Source: DATGMS01 sp040905145
GTDB lineage: Bacteria; Bacteroidota; Bacteroidia; Cytophagales; Cyclobacteriaceae
NCBI GenBank assembly: GCA_040905145.1
Contig: JBBDSC010000030.1
Span: 1-56,921 of the forward strand
DNA: 56,921 nucleotides
Direction of reading: 5' to 3'
Shown: positions 24,707 through 33,487 of the stretch, one piece after another
Layout of the letters: the number at the start of each line of letters is the position of its first letter
Position numbering within the stretch: the stretch's first letter is position 1
Made by a program: the position numbers and the translations under genes
Notes under the pieces: model-generated
Databases searched by the model: none
Told to the model about the DNA's origin: nothing
What the model saw: the letters and a program-made list of their open reading frames with translations, nothing else

Positions 24707-25804
24707 TTAAGAATCTTTTTCTCCATCGAATCCATAAAGGGTTCCCCCAGAATTATCCCTGCTGGCCCCTGTGACCGAACTCAGGCAGTTATATTCATTC
24801 CTCATCCTCAATATTCCCAAAAAGCCAAAAATAAGGGCTTCTTTGAAATCAATGATTTGATTATCAGGAATAATGATTTTTACCCGCTCCCCACATTGGT
24901 AAGCCAATCTTTTTAGAAAGAATTGATGATAGGCTCCTCCACCTGTTACCAATAAAGTATTGGGGGATGCCGATAAATTTCGCAGGGCCACTTTACTTAT
25001 TTGAAGGCTAAAATGTTCTACAAGGGTAGCAAGGATATTTTCTATCGAATCCTCATAGGTAGTCAGCAAGGGTAGGTATTCTTGATTAATGATCTCTCTT
25101 CCGAGGGACTTAGCCCCTGGTTGTTGATAAAAATGAAAGTTTTCGAGATCTTGAAGAAGCCCCGGAATGATCATCCCCGTTTTAGCCAGATCACCTTTAT
25201 CATCAAAGCTCCGGCCTTTTTTCTTGGCAAAATGATTTAAAAGAAGATTAAAGGGAGAAATGTCAAATGCTTTCCGGCCATTATTGGTTTCCATGGAGAT
25301 ATTTGCGATCCCTCCCAAATTAAGACAAAAATCATACGCTCCAAATAGCAGCCGATCACCTACTGGGACCAATGGTGCACCTTGTCCCCCCAACAAAACA
25401 TCCAAGGATCGGAAATCGTTGATCACCGGAAAACCTGATGTCTGATGCAGACCCCATCCATTTCCTATCTGAAGGGAAAACCCCTTCCCAGGTTGGTGGA
25501 ATACGGTATGCCCGTGGGAAGCGATTGCATGAGGTTTTAATTGATTCTTTTCACAAAATGATTTTACTTCTTTTCCCATCCATTTGCCAAAAAGCATGTC
25601 AAGGAAGGTCAGTTCCTCACCGGCTAGGAGGTAAGAATTGGCCAAGCTTTCTTCCAATGATAAAGGAAATGGTATAGTTTCGGCCATGGGGATGTTAAAT
25701 GTCCATTTCTCCTGTTTATCAAATTCGCAAAAAGCGATGTCAAGCCCATCTCCTGATGTTCCTGACATAAGCCCGATCATTTTATAGGTGGTTTTTGTCT
25801 CCAT
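24707..25804 (-). CDS. anmK: Anhydro-N-acetylmuramic acid kinase
   Basis: 365 residues from the ATG at 25804 (METKTTYKMIGLMSGTSGDG). The frame stays open for 37 more codons upstream, but these do not resemble the family and a -7 box lies within them. Signatures: IGLMSGTSGDGLDIAFCEF, HGHTVFHQPG, FRSLDVLLGGQGAPLVPVGD and LNLGGIANIS. It phosphorylates 1,6-anhydro-MurNAc during recycling of cell-wall peptidoglycan. No other recycling genes are adjacent. It is divergent from the coaX remnant. Confidence 0.95.
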   Translation of the reverse strand: METKTTYKMIGLMSGTSGDGLDIAFCEFDKQEKWTFNIPMAETIPFPLSLEESLANSYLLAGEELTFLDMLFGKWMGKEVKSFCEKNQLKPHAIASHGHTVFHQPGKGFSLQIGNGWGLHQTSGFPVINDFRSLDVLLGGQGAPLVPVGDRLLFGAYDFCLNLGGIANISMETNNGRKAFDISPFNLLLNHFAKKKGRSFDDKGDLAKTGMIIPGLLQDLENFHFYQQPGAKSLGREIINQEYLPLLTTYEDSIENILATLVEHFSLQISKVALRNLSASPNTLLVTGGGAYHQFFLKRLAYQCGERVKIIIPDNQIIDFKEALIFGFLGILRMRNEYNCLSSVTGASRDNSGGTLYGFDGEKDS

Positions 25805-25833
25805 AGCGTTAAAGTTTGTTAAAAACACATAGA

Positions 25834-25841
25834 CAAAGATA
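25834..25841 (-). promoter_or_regulatory. Candidate -7 box of anmK
   Basis: TATCTTTG on the minus strand (plus-strand CAAAGATA) matches TAnnTTTG and predicts a leader of about 24 bases before the preferred anmK ATG. No clear -33 TTG is seen. Confidence 0.45.
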
Positions 25842-25876
25842 AATTTAAAGAGGGAATTGACCTCATGTTTTTTAAA

Positions 25877-26194
25877 ATGGCTAATTTTAGTCCTGTTAGT
25901 TGAATGCATACTCAAATGGCAAGATTGCCTAATGGGTTTGACCGAAGAACAGATGGAGATTATTGTGGACAGTACCGCTTCTTGTTTACAAAGTGGAGTA
26001 AATTATGGAATAAATACGAAATTGAAGGGGTTGTAGCTCATTACAAAAAACAACATGGGGAACTTAATGTTTTTATTTGTGGTGGAGATGCGAATTTCTT
26101 TGAAAGCTTAACAAAAGACTACATATTTGTAATCCCCAATTTGATCCTTCATGGGTTAAATAGAATTTTAATATACAATGTCAATAAAAAATAA
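25877..26194 (+). pseudogene. coaX: Remnant of type III pantothenate kinase (coaX), truncated and frameshifted
   Basis: Successive pieces in changing frames resemble the last half of CoaX: ANFSPVS (25880-25900, cf. GGNISPG), LNAYSNGKIA (25900-25929, cf. ALHxFTGKLP), LMGLTEEQMEIIVDSTASCLQSGV (split over 25929-26003), then from 26012 KYEIEGVVAHYKKQ, NVFICGGDANFFESL and IPNLILHGLNRILIYNV to the stop. At 26010-26017 eight bases stand where nine are expected, a one-base deletion. The N-terminal half with the phosphate-binding and catalytic Asp motifs is absent; only about 70 bases separate the remnant from the anmK start. Its stop overlaps the next gene by 17 bases. The position, ahead of the OMP-TPR-lptC block, is where Bacteroidota usually keep coaX, so it decayed in place. 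Confidence 0.72.
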
Positions 26195-27461
26195 ACTGCA
26201 TTTGCTAGGCGCTTTTTGCGCTACTTTCATATTAAACGAAGGTTTTTCTCAATCAAGTTCTTCCACTTACAGTTCATTGGGCCTAGGTGATTTCAATAAT
26301 TCAGGCCTCACTCATAATCAGGCGATGGGAGGATTGGGTATTAGCTATGGTAATGGGTTCAACGTTAATTTGGTGAACCCGGCGCTTTCAGTAAAAAATT
26401 CCGCCTTTAATTTTCAGGCTGCCTTTAATTACAACAGGATAGCGGCCACATCTGAATCGGGAACAGAGCACCTGGATGGAGGTGGGTTAAATTACGTGAC
26501 CATGTCGCTACCAGTGGCTCCAGGTAAATGGACCATAGGCCTTGGTCTTAATCAGATAAGCAGTGTGAATTATAACCTTTCTGCTACCACTGAAGTGGAG
26601 AATTCTGACCTTTTGTCTTTAAATACGATCCAGGGAGATGGTGGCATTACAGAAGCGTATATTCAGACAGGTTATGAACTTTTCAAAAACCTAAAAGTAG
26701 GGGTCCACGGATCCTATATATTTGGATCCACCATTCGTTCCAATCAATTGGTTTTAGCAGATGAGAATTTAGCACCAGTTGGAGTTTCTACGGAATATTA
26801 TGAAAGGCTTACACTAAGTGATGTAGCTATAAAAGGAGGTGTGCATTATTTACAAAAAATAGGGGACCAGAAATTTTTAAATTTTGGTGGTATTTATCAT
26901 ATATTTGGAGATATAAAAGGGGTGGAATTTGCTAAAGTTGCAGATTTAGGTCAGGCCAGTAATCCGGATTCCCCCGGAGATATTCTTTCTGATAATATAA
27001 ATGGATCTATTTTTATGCCTAATAAGTTAGGTTATGGAGTTTCCTATGAAAAAATCAATAATTTTGTTATCGGCCTGGAAGCCCAACACCAAAATTTTAA
27101 GGATTTTAAAGGTTTCAATGGAGAACAGGAGGAACTGGGGAATTCCTTTAAGGTAGGATTGGGAGCTCAGTTTGTTCCAAATATTTATTCTATGGATAAT
27201 GTTTTGGACAGAATAACTTATCGTGCGGGACTTGAATATGAGCAAACACCATACATTATTGACGGTACTGAAATAAATGATATTGGCATAAATTTTGGAG
27301 GGTCGGTTCCCATGAACAATTTATCTTTATTGAATTTCGCAATGAAGCTAGGGACTAGGGGCAGCACCGACAATGGGTTGGTCAGAGAAAATTACTTTAA
27401 AATTTCCCTGGGAATTTCGATAAATGATAATACATGGTTTTACAAAAGAGTGTTTGAATAA
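26178..27461 (+). CDS. Outer-membrane beta-barrel protein, OmpP1/FadL-like
   Basis: 427 residues, signal peptide ending near GFSQ (residues 1-25). The start of the mature protein, SSTYSSLGLGDFNNSGLTHNQAMGGLGISYG, with a following LVNPALSV, is the pattern of Bacteroidota FadL-like barrels. Alternating amphipathic strands continue to the end (ISINDNTWFYKRVFE). The C-terminal residue is Glu after Phe, slightly unusual for a barrel. It overlaps the coaX remnant by 17 bases and precedes a TPR protein. In this gene block it may take part in outer-membrane assembly or uptake of hydrophobic compounds; neither is proven. Confidence 0.8.
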   Translation: MSIKNKLHLLGAFCATFILNEGFSQSSSSTYSSLGLGDFNNSGLTHNQAMGGLGISYGNGFNVNLVNPALSVKNSAFNFQAAFNYNRIAATSESGTEHLDGGGLNYVTMSLPVAPGKWTIGLGLNQISSVNYNLSATTEVENSDLLSLNTIQGDGGITEAYIQTGYELFKNLKVGVHGSYIFGSTIRSNQLVLADENLAPVGVSTEYYERLTLSDVAIKGGVHYLQKIGDQKFLNFGGIYHIFGDIKGVEFAKVADLGQASNPDSPGDILSDNINGSIFMPNKLGYGVSYEKINNFVIGLEAQHQNFKDFKGFNGEQEELGNSFKVGLGAQFVPNIYSMDNVLDRITYRAGLEYEQTPYIIDGTEINDIGINFGGSVPMNNLSLLNFAMKLGTRGSTDNGLVRENYFKISLGISINDNTWFYKRVFE

Positions 27462-27471
27462 ATTTAAAATT

Positions 27472-28776
27472 ATGAAAATTAAAATTGCAATACTAGTGGG
27501 ATTGTTGTCATTTGCAATGACAGGATTAACGCAAGCACAGGACAATTGGAAGTGGCCATCCGATCCACAGTTGGAGGCGAGAGCCAGGGAATACAATGCT
27601 TCCTACAATGACTACCAAAAGGCCGAGGAATTTGTATCGTCCACTAAACCGCTAAGCTGGTTATTGGGAAACACGCCTGACCTTAATGAAGCTTTATATA
27701 TTAACGGTGTTGTGGTGTATGCTGGTGCTGCGGAGCAAACAGCTGATGAGGATCAGAAAAAGGTATACCAGGATTCGGTGATTACGCTATATGACAAACG
27801 GGAGGAGCTTTTTGATAATGAAGAAAAATGGATTGAAAACAAAGCGTATTATGCGTATAAGTTTTATAGGGGTGACAAAGATAAAATAGCAGAGGCAGTG
27901 GCCATATTTGATAGGGCTTTGGAAATCCATGGCACCATAACACCCAATCTGGTGGGAGCCTATTTCGACCTTATTTACAGAAATTATGCCTATAATGACG
28001 CCTATACTCCAGATGAAGTATTATCAAAATACGAACAATTATCCGGTATATTGGCTGAAGCAGAGGGAGAGGGGACTGATATTTCTTCCCCTAAGGGGAC
28101 TTTAGATCAATTATTGGTAGCTATGGAAATCATTGATTGTGATTTCATAGAAAATTCAATGGGACCAAAATTAAAAGAGGATCCCGATAACATTAAATTG
28201 GCCCAGGAAATTTTCCAATATTCCTTACAATATAAGTGTACTTCCAGTCCTGCTTTTTTAACAGCACTTGAAATAATAGATGACAATGATCCTACCTTCT
28301 CTACCTCTCAAGCCAGGGGTAAGAGGTATTTGCAAAATGAGGAGTATGATAAGGCTGAGGAAATGTTTGAAAAAGCCATAACTTTGGCCAAAACAGATGA
28401 ACAAAAAGGCGAAGTTCATTTTGATTTAGCAAGACTCCATTCCAGCCAAGGAAGAAAATCCCAGGCAAGGGATTCAGCATTAGAGGCCGCTAATTTTGAT
28501 GATTCGAGATCCAATGATGCATACAACTTGATTGGAAACTTATATATGCAATCTACGAATGATTGTAGGGGTGGGCAAAGCAGGGTAAAAGACTATTCCA
28601 TCTTTATTGCGGCTCATAATGCTTTTGCGAAAGCAGGAAATAATAAGGGAATGGGCCAGGCAAAAGCAAGGTTTCCTTCCAAAGAAGAAATATTCACGGA
28701 AGGATTTAAGGTTGGCGAAACGATAAATACCGGCTGCTGGATAGGGCAAACAGTTACTCTTGCAACAAGGGATTGA
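27472..28776 (+). CDS. Secreted tetratricopeptide-repeat protein
   Basis: 434 residues from the Met that starts the signal peptide MKIKIAILVGLLSFAMTGLTQAQ. Helical-pair repeats are visible, most clearly ARGKRYLQNEEYDKAEEMFEKA (about 295-315) and KGEVHFDLARLHSSQGRKSQA with EAANFDDSRSNDAYNLIGNLY. Repeats in the first half are weaker (EEKWIENKAYYAYKFYRGDK and following). It is periplasmic or surface-exposed and probably a protein-protein scaffold. It belongs to the block OMP-TPR-LptC but ends in a strong terminator, so it is transcribed with the barrel gene rather than with lptC. Confidence 0.85.
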   Translation: MKIKIAILVGLLSFAMTGLTQAQDNWKWPSDPQLEARAREYNASYNDYQKAEEFVSSTKPLSWLLGNTPDLNEALYINGVVVYAGAAEQTADEDQKKVYQDSVITLYDKREELFDNEEKWIENKAYYAYKFYRGDKDKIAEAVAIFDRALEIHGTITPNLVGAYFDLIYRNYAYNDAYTPDEVLSKYEQLSGILAEAEGEGTDISSPKGTLDQLLVAMEIIDCDFIENSMGPKLKEDPDNIKLAQEIFQYSLQYKCTSSPAFLTALEIIDDNDPTFSTSQARGKRYLQNEEYDKAEEMFEKAITLAKTDEQKGEVHFDLARLHSSQGRKSQARDSALEAANFDDSRSNDAYNLIGNLYMQSTNDCRGGQSRVKDYSIFIAAHNAFAKAGNNKGMGQAKARFPSKEEIFTEGFKVGETINTGCWIGQTVTLATRD

Positions 28777-28795
28777 TTTTAAAATATTAGGATAG

Positions 28796-28825
28796 AAAAG
28801 GCGGTTTTTTAAGACCGCCTTTTTT
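28796..28825 (+). terminator. Strong terminator after the OMP-TPR genes
   Basis: AAAAGGCGGT (28796-28805) and ACCGCCTTTT (28814-28823) form a perfect 10-bp stem with an 8-base loop and a T-run. It splits the block in two, with lptC downstream. Confidence 0.92.
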
Positions 28826-28868
28826 GTGTGTGAATCGAATAAAATAAAGATTACCCAAAAATAATTGA

Positions 28869-28876
28869 TAAATTTG
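28869..28876 (+). promoter_or_regulatory. lptC -7 box adjacent to start codon
   Basis: TAAATTTG matches TAnnTTTG exactly and ends three bases before the lptC ATG (28880). No convincing -33 TTG at the right spacing. With the terminator just upstream, a new promoter here is expected. Confidence 0.5.
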
Positions 28877-28879
28877 GGT

Positions 28880-29404
28880 ATGAAAGATTATCTTTTGCTG
28901 TTTTTTTTGGCGGTTTTATTTATCTCCTGTAGGGAAGATGTAGACAAGAGCCAATTGCAATTTTATGAGGGGCCGATGAGGATCAGTCATGATATTGAAC
29001 TGTTGCACAGTGATTCGGCCCTTGTGGTAACGAAGCTTACTGCACCCAAGCAGTTGGTTTTTCAAAATGGGGATATTGAATTTCCAGAGGGAATTTTGAT
29101 ACATTTTTATGAAAAGGATGGTCAATTGAGCAGCACCATTAGAGCGGACAGGGGGTCTTTTGAAAGAAGGGAAAACTTGTACAGAGGGGAGGGGGATGTC
29201 AGAGTCCATAATATTATCAAAGATCAAAAATTAGCCTCAGAGGAACTGTTTTGGGATCCGGACAAGAAAATTATTTATACGGAAAAGTTTGTAACCGTAG
29301 AAGAACCCAACAGGTTGATAAAAGGTACCGGTATGGAAGCTGATGAAGGGTTTAATGAATACAAATTTGAAAAAGTGTCGGGTATTATTGAGGACATTCT
29401 ATAA
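28880..29404 (+). CDS. lptC: LPS export protein LptC
   Basis: 174 residues from the ATG at 28880; the start chosen gives a lipoprotein signal, LLLFFLAVLFISC, with lipobox Cys17. The OstA/LptC beta-jellyroll is recognised from QFYEGPMRISHDIELLHSDSA, FPEGILIHFYEKDGQLSSTI RAD-type strand repeats and ENLYRGEGDVRVHNI. It bridges LptB2FG to LptA in lipopolysaccharide transport across the periplasm. In Bacteroidota it is a lipoprotein instead of having the transmembrane anchor of E. coli. It starts a run of four genes reaching the PpiD-like gene. Confidence 0.88.
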   Translation: MKDYLLLFFLAVLFISCREDVDKSQLQFYEGPMRISHDIELLHSDSALVVTKLTAPKQLVFQNGDIEFPEGILIHFYEKDGQLSSTIRADRGSFERRENLYRGEGDVRVHNIIKDQKLASEELFWDPDKKIIYTEKFVTVEEPNRLIKGTGMEADEGFNEYKFEKVSGIIEDIL

Positions 29405-29415
29405 GAATACAGCTA

Positions 29416-29631
29416 ATGGGATTAAAAGATGTAATTTTGCTCTCTCTTTCTGCCGCATTGGTAATTGTGGGCGCTCATATTACTATGACCCAAGGAATAA
29501 TGTTTTCTTATCCCGTGTTTATGTTTGCAGTGGCCCTTTTATTTTGGTTCAAGTTCCGAAAAACCAAGCACGTTGAAGAGGAGACAAAGAAAGACACTTT
29601 AAAAAAGAAAAAGAAGAAAAGGCATAATTAA
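29416..29631 (+). CDS. Small two-helix membrane protein
   Basis: 71 residues. Two hydrophobic segments (about 5-25, VILLSLSAALVIVGAHITM, and 29-46, IMFSYPVFMFAVALLFWF) are followed by a very basic tail, KKDTLKKKKKKRH, that should stay in the cytoplasm. It lies 11 bases after lptC and its TAA overlaps the ATG of the CNNM gene by one base (TAATG), so it is translationally coupled. No family recognised; a small membrane partner for one of its neighbours is possible. Confidence 0.8.
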   Translation: MGLKDVILLSLSAALVIVGAHITMTQGIMFSYPVFMFAVALLFWFKFRKTKHVEEETKKDTLKKKKKKRHN

Positions 29632-30914
29632 TGGAATATCAATATTTTGTGGTTGTTCTGGTAACTCTCCTGTTATCTGCCTTGTTTTCCGGGCTTGAGG
29701 TGGCCTTTATTTCTGCCAATCGACTACATATTGAATTGCAAAGTAAACTGGGGACATTGAACGGTAGGATTTTGGCAGGTTTAATAAAAAATCCCAGCCA
29801 ATTTATGGGCACTACTCTGATCGGCAATACGGTATCACTGATACTTTACGGGATTTTTATGGCTTACTTGTTTGAGCCCATCATCGTAAATTTACTTTCT
29901 GATGGAATCACTAATCAGGGTACTGTTCTGGCCATACAGGTCTTGTTGTCCAGCCTGCTCATATTGATCGCAGCTGAATATATTCCCAAGAGCATTTTTA
30001 TGCTAAACCCTAATGTGATATTGTCTTTTTTGACCATTCCCTTTTTATTTATTTATTATTTGATGTATCCGATCGTTTGGGTGGTAATGGGACTTTCCAA
30101 AGCTTTTGTCACTAACGTACTGAACTTGGACTACAGTGAAGATAAGCCGGTATTTAAGGTCACCGACTTAAATAGTTTTATCCAAGACAATTTAAAAACC
30201 GAGGGAGAGGATTCAAAAGTGGATATTGATACAGAAATTTTTGATAATGCCGTGGAGTTTAAAACCATTAGGATAAGGGATTGCATGGTTCCCCGAACTG
30301 AAATCGTAGCCGTGGAAATTGAAGATACCATTGCCGAATTGAAAAAAGTATTTATGGAAAGCGGCCACTCTAAAATAATTATTTATAGGGAGAATATAGA
30401 TGAAGTCATCGGCTACTGCCACCAGCTGGAATTGTTCAAAAAACCAAAGTCCATCCAGGATATCCTTACTCCCAGCATTATTGTACCTGAATCTGCCTTG
30501 GCAAATGAATTACTTGTACAGTTTATTTCTGACAGAAAAAGCTTAGCTTTGGTGGTCGATGAGTTTGGCGGAACAAGTGGCATTGTGAGCATGGAAGATA
30601 TCATCGAACAAATTTTCGGAGAGATAGAAGATGAATATGACAGTGATGACTTAATGGAGCAGCAGATTTCCGATCATGAATATTTGCTAAGTGCACGACA
30701 TGAGATAGATTATTTAAATGAAAAATATGATTGGTCTTTACCTACTGGCGACTTTGAAACGCTTTCTGGCTTCATCCTTTCTCTAACCGAAAACATACCC
30801 AAAAAAGGGCAATCTGTGGTATACGGTGCGTATACCTTTACTGTTGTAGCTAAGCAGGAGCACCGTATTGATACCGTAAAATTCAAGATAAATTCCTCAT
30901 CATTATCGAAATAG
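29631..30914 (+). CDS. CNNM/CBS-domain membrane protein (hemolysin/CorC family)
   Basis: 427 residues. The CNNM membrane domain (1-180) opens LLLSALFSGLEVAFISANRLHIEL and has four membrane helices with the motif AAEYIPKSIFMLNP. A CBS pair follows (about 215-340; IRDCMVPRTEIVAVE, LVVDEFGGTSGIVSMEDIIEQIFGEI), then a C-terminal CorC_HlyC domain ending HRIDTVKFKI. Related proteins transport or regulate Mg2+; GldE of gliding bacteria is a paralogue, but no gld gene is near, so I name it only by domain. Confidence 0.92.
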   Translation: MEYQYFVVVLVTLLLSALFSGLEVAFISANRLHIELQSKLGTLNGRILAGLIKNPSQFMGTTLIGNTVSLILYGIFMAYLFEPIIVNLLSDGITNQGTVLAIQVLLSSLLILIAAEYIPKSIFMLNPNVILSFLTIPFLFIYYLMYPIVWVVMGLSKAFVTNVLNLDYSEDKPVFKVTDLNSFIQDNLKTEGEDSKVDIDTEIFDNAVEFKTIRIRDCMVPRTEIVAVEIEDTIAELKKVFMESGHSKIIIYRENIDEVIGYCHQLELFKKPKSIQDILTPSIIVPESALANELLVQFISDRKSLALVVDEFGGTSGIVSMEDIIEQIFGEIEDEYDSDDLMEQQISDHEYLLSARHEIDYLNEKYDWSLPTGDFETLSGFILSLTENIPKKGQSVVYGAYTFTVVAKQEHRIDTVKFKINSSSLSK

Positions 30915-30989
30915 CAATTAATTGACAGCGAAACATTTTGAATTTACCGCTGGATGTAATTATTTTGCGACACTTCAAAAACTAGAAGA

Positions 30990-33104
30990 ATGGCATTAAT
31001 TAAAAAAATCAGACAAAGAACAGGTCTTGCAATTGGTGTAATTGCAGTAGGTTTAATATTTTTCGTCGTAGGCGGAGATTTATTGGGCCCAAATTCTACC
31101 CTTATGGGTAGCAATAGAACCACCGTAGGTGAAATTGCAGGGGAAGAAATTTCCTATGAGGAATATATTCAAAGAATTGAACAAACCAAGCTTCGATATC
31201 AACAAAATACTGGGAGAAACCCCTCCGAGAATGAGTTGAACAGCATTAGAGAGCAGGCTTGGCAAGCACTTATAGTAGAGCGGATATTTTCAGAGCAGTA
31301 CCAGGAACTGGGCCTGACCATAAGCGACGAGGAACTTGTGGATATGGTCCAGGGTCAAAATATTGTACCTGAATTGCGTCAGCAGTTGACGAACCCCGAA
31401 ACAGGAGAGTTTGACAGACAGCAACTGATCTCTTTTTTACAATCCTTGGAAGGTGCCGATCCGCAGCAACAGGCCTTTTGGGCCCAACAGGAAAAAATGT
31501 TTGCTGATGCGAGATCAAGGATGAAATATGATAACCTATTGATTACTTCTGAATATGCCTCCAAATTAGAAGGTAAGATGGAACACAAGATGGCCAATAC
31601 CACGGCAGATGTAGATCATCTACATATTCCTTTTTATGCGGTAGCTGATTCTTTAGTTTCAGTGTCAGAAAGCGAACTGAACGAGTACCTGAATGAAAAC
31701 AGGGAAAAGTTCAGTGTTTCCAATACCAGCGATGTGGAATATGTCCAATTTAGCCTTACTCCAAGTGCAGAAGATTCTGCAGCAACCATAAACGAAATTA
31801 AAAGATTAACGGAAGAATTGAAAAATTCAGAAGACGATTCAGTGTTTGCCTTTAGAAATTCTGAAGGGGCTGAACCCTTCCGGGTAATTTATCCAGGAGA
31901 AAAGCTTCCTGAAAATCTTTCTTCAAATGTCGAGGATCCCGAAATAGGTGTTGTTTACGGCCCTTATTTGACAGACCGTTCTTCCTATGTTACCTATAAA
32001 ATCACCGATAGGTTTGATGGGGTTCCAAGGATGCGTGCGAGCCATATTCTCTTGAGCACTCAAGGCATGGAAGATGCTGCTAAAGAAGAAGTAAGGGTTC
32101 AAGCCCAGGAAATATTGGAAGAGGTGCAGGGTCCAGCAGCCGAATTTTCGTCAGCAGCACAGCGTTACGGTCAGGATGAAACTGCGCAACGGGGGGGTGA
32201 TCTCGGATGGTTTGCCAGAGAAGATTTTATTGAGGAATTTTCCGAGGTTACTTTCGCTGCAAGTTCCACTGGCATAATCAACAAATTGGTTGAAACCGAA
32301 TATGGGTTCCATATTATTAATGTGACAGAACTTCCAGAAACGCTTACCTACAAGCTGGCAACTATAGAATTGGAATTGGCACCGAGTGACGTTACCAGGA
32401 ATGAGATTTTCAGAAATGCAGATTTTTTTGCATCTAACTCATCCAATGCCAGTGAATTCAGGGAAAATGCAGAAAAAGAAAACTACAGGATAATTAATGC
32501 CAATGACGTAACTTCCAATGCAAGGAATCTTAACACCTTAACAGGTGCCAGAGAAGTAATAAGATGGGCATTTTCAGATGCTTCAGTAGGGAACGTTTCC
32601 GAGATTTTTGAATTGGATAATGCCTATGTCGTAGCCCTTTTAACCAATCGTACCGAGGAAGGAACTGCGGAACTGGATGATGTGAGAGATCAGGTACTTG
32701 CTCAGGTAAAAAATGATAAAAAGGCTGATTACATCATGGAAAAGCTCGAGGGCCTGACAAGTCTTGAGAAAATGGAAGAAATCTTTGGCGATGCCGGGTC
32801 CATCGGGACCACGGCAGACCTGAAATTAAATGCAGCGGTTTTACTCGGAGTAGGTTTTGCTCCCAAAGCCATCGGCGCCATTTTTAGTTTGGATGAAGCA
32901 GGAGAATTGACCCCTCCTATCAAAGAGGACATTGGGGTGATTGTAGCTAAGCTCAATAATATTACTCCGGCTCCCGAAATAGCAGATTACTCCAGATACA
33001 AAAATCAGCTAACATCCAATTCCTCGCAAAGAACAGCCTATATGATAAATATGGCGATGGAGGAATTGGCAGAAGTGAAGGATTACCGGTATAAATTCTT
33101 TTAA
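30990..33104 (+). CDS. PpiD/SurA-like periplasmic peptidyl-prolyl isomerase
   Basis: 704 residues. A membrane anchor at about 13-32 (GLAIGVIAVGLIFFVVGGDLLG) precedes a SurA_N-like helical domain (residues 45-210; IAGEEISYEEYIQRIEQTKL). A single parvulin PPIase domain lies at about 345-450: RMRASHILLST, RGGDLGWFAREDFIEEF and VETEYGFHIINVTE are the signature. The remainder is a second helical domain. It assists folding of exported and outer-membrane proteins from the periplasmic face of the inner membrane. It ends the lptC-led run; a terminator follows. Confidence 0.93.
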   Translation: MALIKKIRQRTGLAIGVIAVGLIFFVVGGDLLGPNSTLMGSNRTTVGEIAGEEISYEEYIQRIEQTKLRYQQNTGRNPSENELNSIREQAWQALIVERIFSEQYQELGLTISDEELVDMVQGQNIVPELRQQLTNPETGEFDRQQLISFLQSLEGADPQQQAFWAQQEKMFADARSRMKYDNLLITSEYASKLEGKMEHKMANTTADVDHLHIPFYAVADSLVSVSESELNEYLNENREKFSVSNTSDVEYVQFSLTPSAEDSAATINEIKRLTEELKNSEDDSVFAFRNSEGAEPFRVIYPGEKLPENLSSNVEDPEIGVVYGPYLTDRSSYVTYKITDRFDGVPRMRASHILLSTQGMEDAAKEEVRVQAQEILEEVQGPAAEFSSAAQRYGQDETAQRGGDLGWFAREDFIEEFSEVTFAASSTGIINKLVETEYGFHIINVTELPETLTYKLATIELELAPSDVTRNEIFRNADFFASNSSNASEFRENAEKENYRIINANDVTSNARNLNTLTGAREVIRWAFSDASVGNVSEIFELDNAYVVALLTNRTEEGTAELDDVRDQVLAQVKNDKKADYIMEKLEGLTSLEKMEEIFGDAGSIGTTADLKLNAAVLLGVGFAPKAIGAIFSLDEAGELTPPIKEDIGVIVAKLNNITPAPEIADYSRYKNQLTSNSSQRTAYMINMAMEELAEVKDYRYKFF

Positions 33105-33122
33105 CTAAACATTTAAATATTT

Positions 33123-33156
33123 AAAATCCCATTCTCACCAGAGGATGGGATTTTTT
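33123..33156 (+). terminator. Terminator after the PpiD-like gene
   Basis: AAAATCCCAT (33123-33132) and ATGGGATTTT (33145-33154) form a perfect 10-bp stem; CTC/GAG extends it inside the loop. A T-run follows. Confidence 0.9.
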
Positions 33157-33194
33157 GTTTAGGGATTAATTTTTTATCTGTCGTTTTAAAGCGT

Positions 33195-33202
33195 TAAATT
33201 TG
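33195..33202 (+). promoter_or_regulatory. DUF493 gene -7 box adjacent to start codon
   Basis: TAAATTTG matches TAnnTTTG and ends three bases before the first ATG (33206), or six before the second (33209). No good -33 TTG. It follows the terminator of the previous gene, where a new promoter is needed. Confidence 0.5.
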
Positions 33203-33205
33203 AAA

Positions 33206-33475
33206 ATGATGAGTAAAAAATTTGATATCACGTCATTTAAGGAACAATTGGAAGCGGATACCGTTTTTCCCACCTTATATATGTTTAAATTCATCGTTCC
33301 GGTAGGCAAAGAGAAGGAAGTAGCCAACCTCCTTCCTAATAATGAAATGACCTTGAAAAAGTCAACAAATGGAAATTATGTCAGCGCTACGATAAAAGCC
33401 ATGATGCAAAGTAGTGATGCCATAGTTGCCGTATATAAAAAAGCATCAGAAATAGATGGTATCATTTCACTATAA
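33206..33475 (+). CDS. DUF493 (YbeD-like) protein
   Basis: 89 residues from the first ATG; a second ATG directly after it is equally possible. FPTLYMFKFIVPVGKEKEVANLL and NGNYVSATIKAMMQSSDAIVAVYKKAS fit DUF493/YbeD, a small ferredoxin-like regulator-fold family. Cytoplasmic; E. coli YbeD is linked with lipoate and cell-wall genes, but a function is not proven. It is the first gene of a compact group: DUF493, pterin dehydratase, rsmI, inositol monophosphatase, spaced 0-15 bases or overlapping. Confidence 0.85.
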   Translation: MMSKKFDITSFKEQLEADTVFPTLYMFKFIVPVGKEKEVANLLPNNEMTLKKSTNGNYVSATIKAMMQSSDAIVAVYKKASEIDGIISL

Positions 33476-33487
33476 ATACGATCGACT

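Noticed and set aside
29631..30914. Calling the CNNM/CBS gene gldE
   Set aside because: Similar domain layout, but no gliding-motility genes or the usual gldE neighbours are present.
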